Below, piece by piece: positions 59,010 to 64,000 of a stretch of DNA of 64,000 nucleotides. The position numbers and the translations under genes were made by a program. The stretch spans positions 31,538,474 through 31,602,473 of the forward strand of contig CM028325.1 of NCBI GenBank assembly GCA_016647705.1, in the 5' to 3' direction. The stretch is from Eucommia ulmoides (Eukaryota > Streptophyta > Magnoliopsida > Garryales > Eucommiaceae). How positions within the stretch are numbered: position 1 is the first letter of the stretch; every line of letters starts with the position of its first letter. The notes below the pieces were generated by a model. The model did no database searches. It worked only from the letters and a program-made list of their open reading frames with translations, and had not been told where the DNA came from.

Positions 59010-60030
59010 GAGCTTTTTGAGGGAGCAAATTTTCAACAGGTTTGGAACACCCCGGGCGATCATTAGTTATGAGGGATCACATTTTTGTAACATGCCATTT
59101 GAGGTATCGATGCACAAGTATTTCGTGACTCACAAGGTTTCCACACCTTATCACCCTCAAACTAATGGTCAAGCAAAGATATCTAATAGAGAGGTGAAAC
59201 GGATTTTGTGGAAGACGGTACATCCTGACCGTAAGGATTGGTCGGAACGCTTGATTAATGCTTTATGGGCATACTGTACAACCTACGAAACTCCCATCAG
59301 TATGTCATCTTACTGGTTGGTGTATAGAAATACGTGTCATTTACCTATTGAGCTAGAGCATTATGCTTATTAGGCAACGAGAACATTAAATTTTGAAATA
59401 AAACAAGTAGAGGATGAATGCAAGCTTCAACTCTTGGAGTTGGACGAGTTGTGAAAAGAGGCTTTTAAGAATTTGAGAATTTACAAGGAGATGACGAGAG
59501 CATTTCATGATAACATCGTTAACAGGATGTCCTTCTATCCTAATCAAAATGTGTGGTTGTTTAACTCAAAGTTGAGACTTTTCCTTGGAAAACTTAGATC
59601 TAAGTGGGATGACCCATTTAAGGTTGAAAGAGCTCACCCCAGTGGAGTAGTGGAGATAATAGACTTGAGAGACGACCAAAAACTTAAGGTTAATAGCCAC
59701 AGGGCGTCATTGAGTCAGTCAACTTGGTTTACCTGATTTATTCATGGCATCCCATTACGTCCGGCTGAAGATGTTAAACTTAGCGCTAAATGTAAGGCAA
59801 CCCACTATTGTTTTAGAGTTTTTATTTTATTTTAGTTATTTCAGTTTTTACTTCTATTGTATTATTTAACTTTGAAAAAAAATGATGATTCTCTTTGTGT
59901 GTATTAGGTTTACGGGCATTCGTCACCTATTCAGTTGTGGCATACCTATCGATATGCCAGGTGGTATCGTTCCTTGCCAAAAAATAGTTCTTGATTTTCT
60001 CATTAAGGATAATGCTAGATTTAGGCCCCA
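59010..60030 (+). mobile_element. Athila-type Gypsy fragment, integrase end
   Basis: Integrase relic with [67 protein letters not shown] and, at 59473-59736, KEMTRAFHD and the C-terminal LRSKWDDPFKV module. It is followed by TTAGCGCTAAATG and GGCAACCCAC (59780-59803) and an ATTAAGGATAATGCTAG motif near 60002, as in the larger Athila element. No LTR is clearly attached. It is a fossil fragment and its exact limits are uncertain. Confidence 0.75.
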
Positions 60031-61084
60031 GATCAAGACCTAATGTACAACCATTCACCTTAAATCCTAGGGATCCTTTTAGGGCTATAAATGCAAGCAA
60101 AGATCTAAGATTTTAGTGGGATTTCACACCATATTGCAGCCATGTTCTACTCTATGTTCTACATTCCACCATTTTCACCATTTTTCTTGAAAGAAAGAGG
60201 CTAAGGTTATTAAGATGAAGGCGAAAATGGCAGTTTTGAGGATTTCATCCGAGAAAATGCCGATCTACGCAATGATAAGTGGTTAATCTCCTTCAACAGG
60301 GTTAGGATTGTGAAAACTATTTTACGTTTATGTAATATTGTATTTTTAATTTAATTTTGGATTTATGTGAACAATTGTATAACGATGAATCTCGTTCTTG
60401 ATTTGGTTTCATTGTGATTAGATTTATTTTTTATAAGATTTTTGTAGAAATTTTGGTTTTGAATTCAATTGCTTTTACAACGTTAGATCTAATACATGTG
60501 GTCTTGATCTAACGGTCATACAATATTATTCTTGGTTATTGATTATTGGATTGAATAGTTTATATCTAGATTTTAATTCACTCTAAATTAGAGTAGCGTA
60601 CAAATTAAATACCAAAGATGAATCATGCAGATGAATAATTAATCTCATCTTTTCTGAGTAGTTCTGACTTGTAGTTGAGAACAATCGTTTTCACAAATCC
60701 GAGTTAAAAAAATAATGCAAAAACAACGTAAGTCCCAAAATACGTAATCCATATTTCCAAACTCGGTTTTCCATTTCCATTGTTTATATTTAATATTTTA
60801 TTTTTTTGATCTTGAAAACCCAAACTTGAAATCTAAATATATTTTTCTTAAAGAAGGAAAAATAATTGGGAATTAGTAATTACAAACCAATCCTTGTGGT
60901 TAGACATCTTACTTTATCACTGTATTACTTCAGTATCGCAGTCCCAAATATGGGTATTATTTTTTAGTGATCAAGTACTAGCAGCACGGTGCTAATACAG
61001 TAGCACAGAACTAATATTATGATTAAATGCGATAGTGGGCATGATCGTTGTGATTCCTAGACGCAATGTTTCTATTTTTTATTT
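60031..61084. other. Unassigned AT-rich sequence
   Basis: No gene or repeat end recognised. The first part (CTATAAATGCAAGC near 60090) could be a promoter region of an LTR following the Athila fragment, but no partner copy is present in the window to test this. Confidence 0.35.
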
Positions 61085-62035
61085 TAAAAACTTTACACGT
61101 TTACCAAATAATTTTATTTTAATATTATGAGATAATTTTAATAGAAATGGAATTTGGATAAGTTAATGTTTAAATTGAATTCTATTTTAATTATTATACG
61201 ATAATTTTTAATAGACATAGAAAATTTAATTTAATTTGAATTAACTTTGTTAGATGATAATTTCCTAATTTAACTAGAAAGCACCATTATTTATCGATCC
61301 AATATGATTTCATAATAGAATTAGCCAGTTATTTTATATTTTACATACGATATATATGGTATCATGGACTAAAACTGCTTGAGTTATGTGATTGGTTTGT
61401 GGAATGGTTGTAGTTATGTAGATTGGTGTTTTAAATCCAATCGAGGTTGTAATTAATTTTTAAGGGTTTTTCAAGGTCTTGCATTCTTTTCCTTATTTTT
61501 CTTTTTCGTTGTATTTGATCCCCTTCTGGATAATCTTTTCTTCCTCTGAAATGTATCTCTTTTTTTTCAACATTTTATTGTATTTATGATTTTGAGAAGA
61601 CGAAGATGAGGCTCAACGATGGGTCAACTATTCAATCAAATAAAATTGAGCACGTTTTCCATCTCTTCTCAAGAAACAAGTGGGCTATTTCTTTGCAAAA
61701 TTGTGCTCAATTTCATGTGTCGCAATTCCACCAAAATCTCTTTATTAGTTGGAAAAAGAATCCACACGAATCGAAGAACGTATCGAGAGAGAATTGGATT
61801 TGGTTAGACAATGTGTGGTTGGTAAACAATGATCGATTTTTTAGTAAGGTACAGAATGTATAGTCAAATATTCAATATGATTCCACAAGATCTAGTTTCA
61901 TGGAGTCTAGCCAATTGAAAGGATCTTCTTATCGAAAATCTAGTAGCCCAATCTGGAGCATGAAGCAACGGAGGACGAGAAATTGAAAGCCCAAGAAGAA
62001 GGCCCATATGATGAGTCGTCTTCAAATTAATTAAT
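61085..62035 (+). repeat. Second copy of the R-body unit
   Basis: Matches 56121-56760: the TTTACACGTTTA and ATTTGGATA blocks, GATCC.CTTCTGGATA, TTTTGAGAAGACGAAGA, CCCAATCTG.AGCATGAAGC and TGATGAGTCGT occur in the same order. It carries about 310 bases (61612-61940) with no counterpart in the first copy. These hold an 85-residue frame rich in Asn and Trp of unknown nature. Confidence 0.65.
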
Positions 62036-62376
62036 TACATAACTATATTAAAACTAAGATTTAGTTAAGTGGCCTGGACCGAATCGACCTGCAAGTCCAT
62101 AATCATTGCAGCCCATTTATATACGTGTATGGTGATATTTATTATATGTTGTTTTATTTTTTTTTAAATAAAATTAGAATATTATGTTTTATCTCAAAGA
62201 TAAGGAAAAAATGGTTAATTGTCTTTTACTCTCTTATACTTTTGTCTTGTTTCATTTTGTCACATCTACTTTCAAAATTTACACTTTACTATTTATAATA
62301 GATTGAAAACCTAGGTTTTTTTAAAAAAAAATCTAAGGAAAGATAGCTCTCGAGAGAAAATGTTAGGTTTTTTGTT
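62036..62376. other. AT-rich spacer, nothing recognised
   Basis: AT-rich DNA without repeat ends or open frames. Confidence 0.5.
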
Positions 62377-64000
62377 TGTTAACCCTAAAGGATTCAAGTT
62401 CTATTTCGATGATTCAATTAACTTAGATGTTTGTTCTGACTAATATTATGCTTGAGATATGTTTACAGTATATTAGCCAAGATCAATGGTGGACCAAGAT
62501 AATTAATTGAGAAAATAAGAAACAGTGAAAAAGCATATGTATCATCGAGAATATGCCAATCGGAGACATGACGAAGAAAACATTTTTGAAGCAAGATATT
62601 TTCGTATTATTAAGGTAAAACAACACTTATATTGCTAAATTCTTGATAACCCTACTAGGATCACTGACTACACGACAAATTGATTTTATATGCATATATA
62701 TGTGTGATTAAGTGTTTAGGAGTGTTTTAGAAATTTCCTTAAAATGTGCTAAAAATCTAAGGTAGTTAAAATCAGTCAATTAGACTGAAAAATCAATCAA
62801 TTGATTGTAATCATATTTTGAAAACTTGAAAAACTTGAAATTTGAGATGAAATGTTTGACTAGATTAGAAACAGACGACTGATAGATTCAGGCACCAAAG
62901 ATTTTATGAAATGAAGTAAAACATATGACTTGCCATAGGTTTCGGTCAACTAATTATTATAAGTTCCCAGAAGTTTTTCAAATGGTCAGCTGGTTATAGA
63001 AAATGCTCAATTGGTTTTTATAGGTTCCCAGAAATCTTGAGAAAGATCTTCAAGCGGTTGACCAATTCTGGAACGATCGACTGGTTTGGGTTAAACTTTT
63101 GTGAATATTTTCCAAAGAGTTTTTTCACCTCGGTTTTTATGATTAATATTTCTAAAAATCATTTTTTAAATGGTCTAAAATTATTTTAATTATTTAGAAA
63201 TATTTTTCTTATTTGAAATCAAGGGCTTTATCAAAAATGCATTTTGGTCATCAAACTTTCTGATTTCAATTTTTTCAATAAAACTTTGGGTTCTATTATT
63301 TTGGCCAGATCTTTCAAAGTTTTTGGGCATGAATCTGGACATAATAGTTGTTGTAGCTTGAGTCAACTAGTAATAGATTATGGGAGAAAATCAAGGCAAT
63401 ACCAAAACTATCCGTTATATCTATATCTTATTTTGCATATGTTTAGACCTACATTTTTTTAAATAGAAATAAGATTTCAAGAAATATTTGAAATAGTTTT
63501 GTGTTCTTGAGCTTGAATATTCTGAAAATCTTGAAAGATAGATAGAGAAAACATCTAAGATCAAAGCGCGAAAGAAAGAGTGGTAGAAAATCTGTGAAAA
63601 AATCAATACACTCTTGAAGAAATTGGTGAAAGTTTTTCTAAGGAGAAGCATAGTGAAGATATTTTGAAATTGGATTTTGAGTTGTCAACTCAAAACAATC
63701 TATGAGGATTTCGGCAAGTTCATTTTGGTTTAAGTGTTAATTCTCTCTATGATAATTGTTTGTGCTCAATTATATGCTTAATTGATATCTGAATTGTGAT
63801 TATATTTGGAGCTTATTTTATTAAATCAAATTTGAATATGACAAAATCATTTTCTGAAGAACTCACTGGTACTTATTTATGCAATACTTTTTTCTGAGTT
63901 AAAACGATTTGATCTATCTAGTTTGTGTGATTTTGTGCTCCAATGTGATAGAATCCAGATTTATAAATACACGAATACTGAATCAGTTATATTTTGAATC
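62377..64000 (+). mobile_element. SIRE-type Copia LTR running off the window
   Basis: Begins TGTTAACCCTAAAGGATT, like the TGTTAATCC/TGTTGATCC starts of the other SIRE LTRs, and includes the same kind of cluster of TCAACTG/TCGACTGG words (about 62775-63085) and a later closing-half style. The sequence otherwise diverges from the copies in this window, so it is a different subfamily. The right end lies outside. Confidence 0.55.

Overview
The window is plant nuclear DNA, almost certainly from a eudicot. It is AT-rich, has one intron-bearing chloroplast-targeted host gene, and is otherwise filled with plant-type LTR retrotransposons (SIRE-type Copia; Athila-, Tat- and Tekay-like Gypsy), solo LTRs, a hAT DNA transposon, a tRNA-derived SINE and a LINE relic. 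No species name can be supported from the sequence.

The only clearly intact host gene is an allene oxide cyclase (AOC) of jasmonate biosynthesis: three exons at 19736-19967, 20097-20218 and 20517-20918, predicted 251 residues, with a TATA box, a G-box and a W-box upstream. A tRNA-Asp(GTC)-like gene on the minus strand (17408-17480) lies about 2.3 kb upstream and looks partly decayed. A probable SINE with a 36-base A-tail ends about 70 bases before the G-box.

Left region (1-17400): a minus-strand LTR (926-9193) was split by three later arrivals: a small unclassified insert, a 2.7 kb Tekay-like solo LTR with perfect target duplications, and a broken SIRE Copia. Then follow two facing copies of a Copia-like LTR (called R here), a second small relic of the first LTR family, a LINE reverse transcriptase fragment, a 2.4 kb SIRE solo LTR and AT-rich DNA.

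Right of AOC (21402-55080) is one nest of insertions six levels deep: R LTR > Tat-like Gypsy (22691-53983) > SIRE Copia (24511-48871) > Athila Gypsy (25442-42162) > non-autonomous Athila-like element (31499-39322) > Tekay-like solo LTR (36707-39089). A SIRE solo LTR, a TRIM-like solo LTR and a hAT element sit at other levels. Most boundaries were placed from 5-base (8-base for hAT) target duplications and from homologous uninterrupted copies.

Right end (55081-64000): body of the R element, a second R LTR followed by its own primer-binding site, an Athila integrase relic, a repeated AT-rich unit, and the start of another SIRE-type LTR running off the window. All retroelements look broken and old. 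I found no unknown gene system. The most unusual content is the nesting architecture, the non-autonomous Athila-like element, and the stop-free in-frame first intron of AOC.
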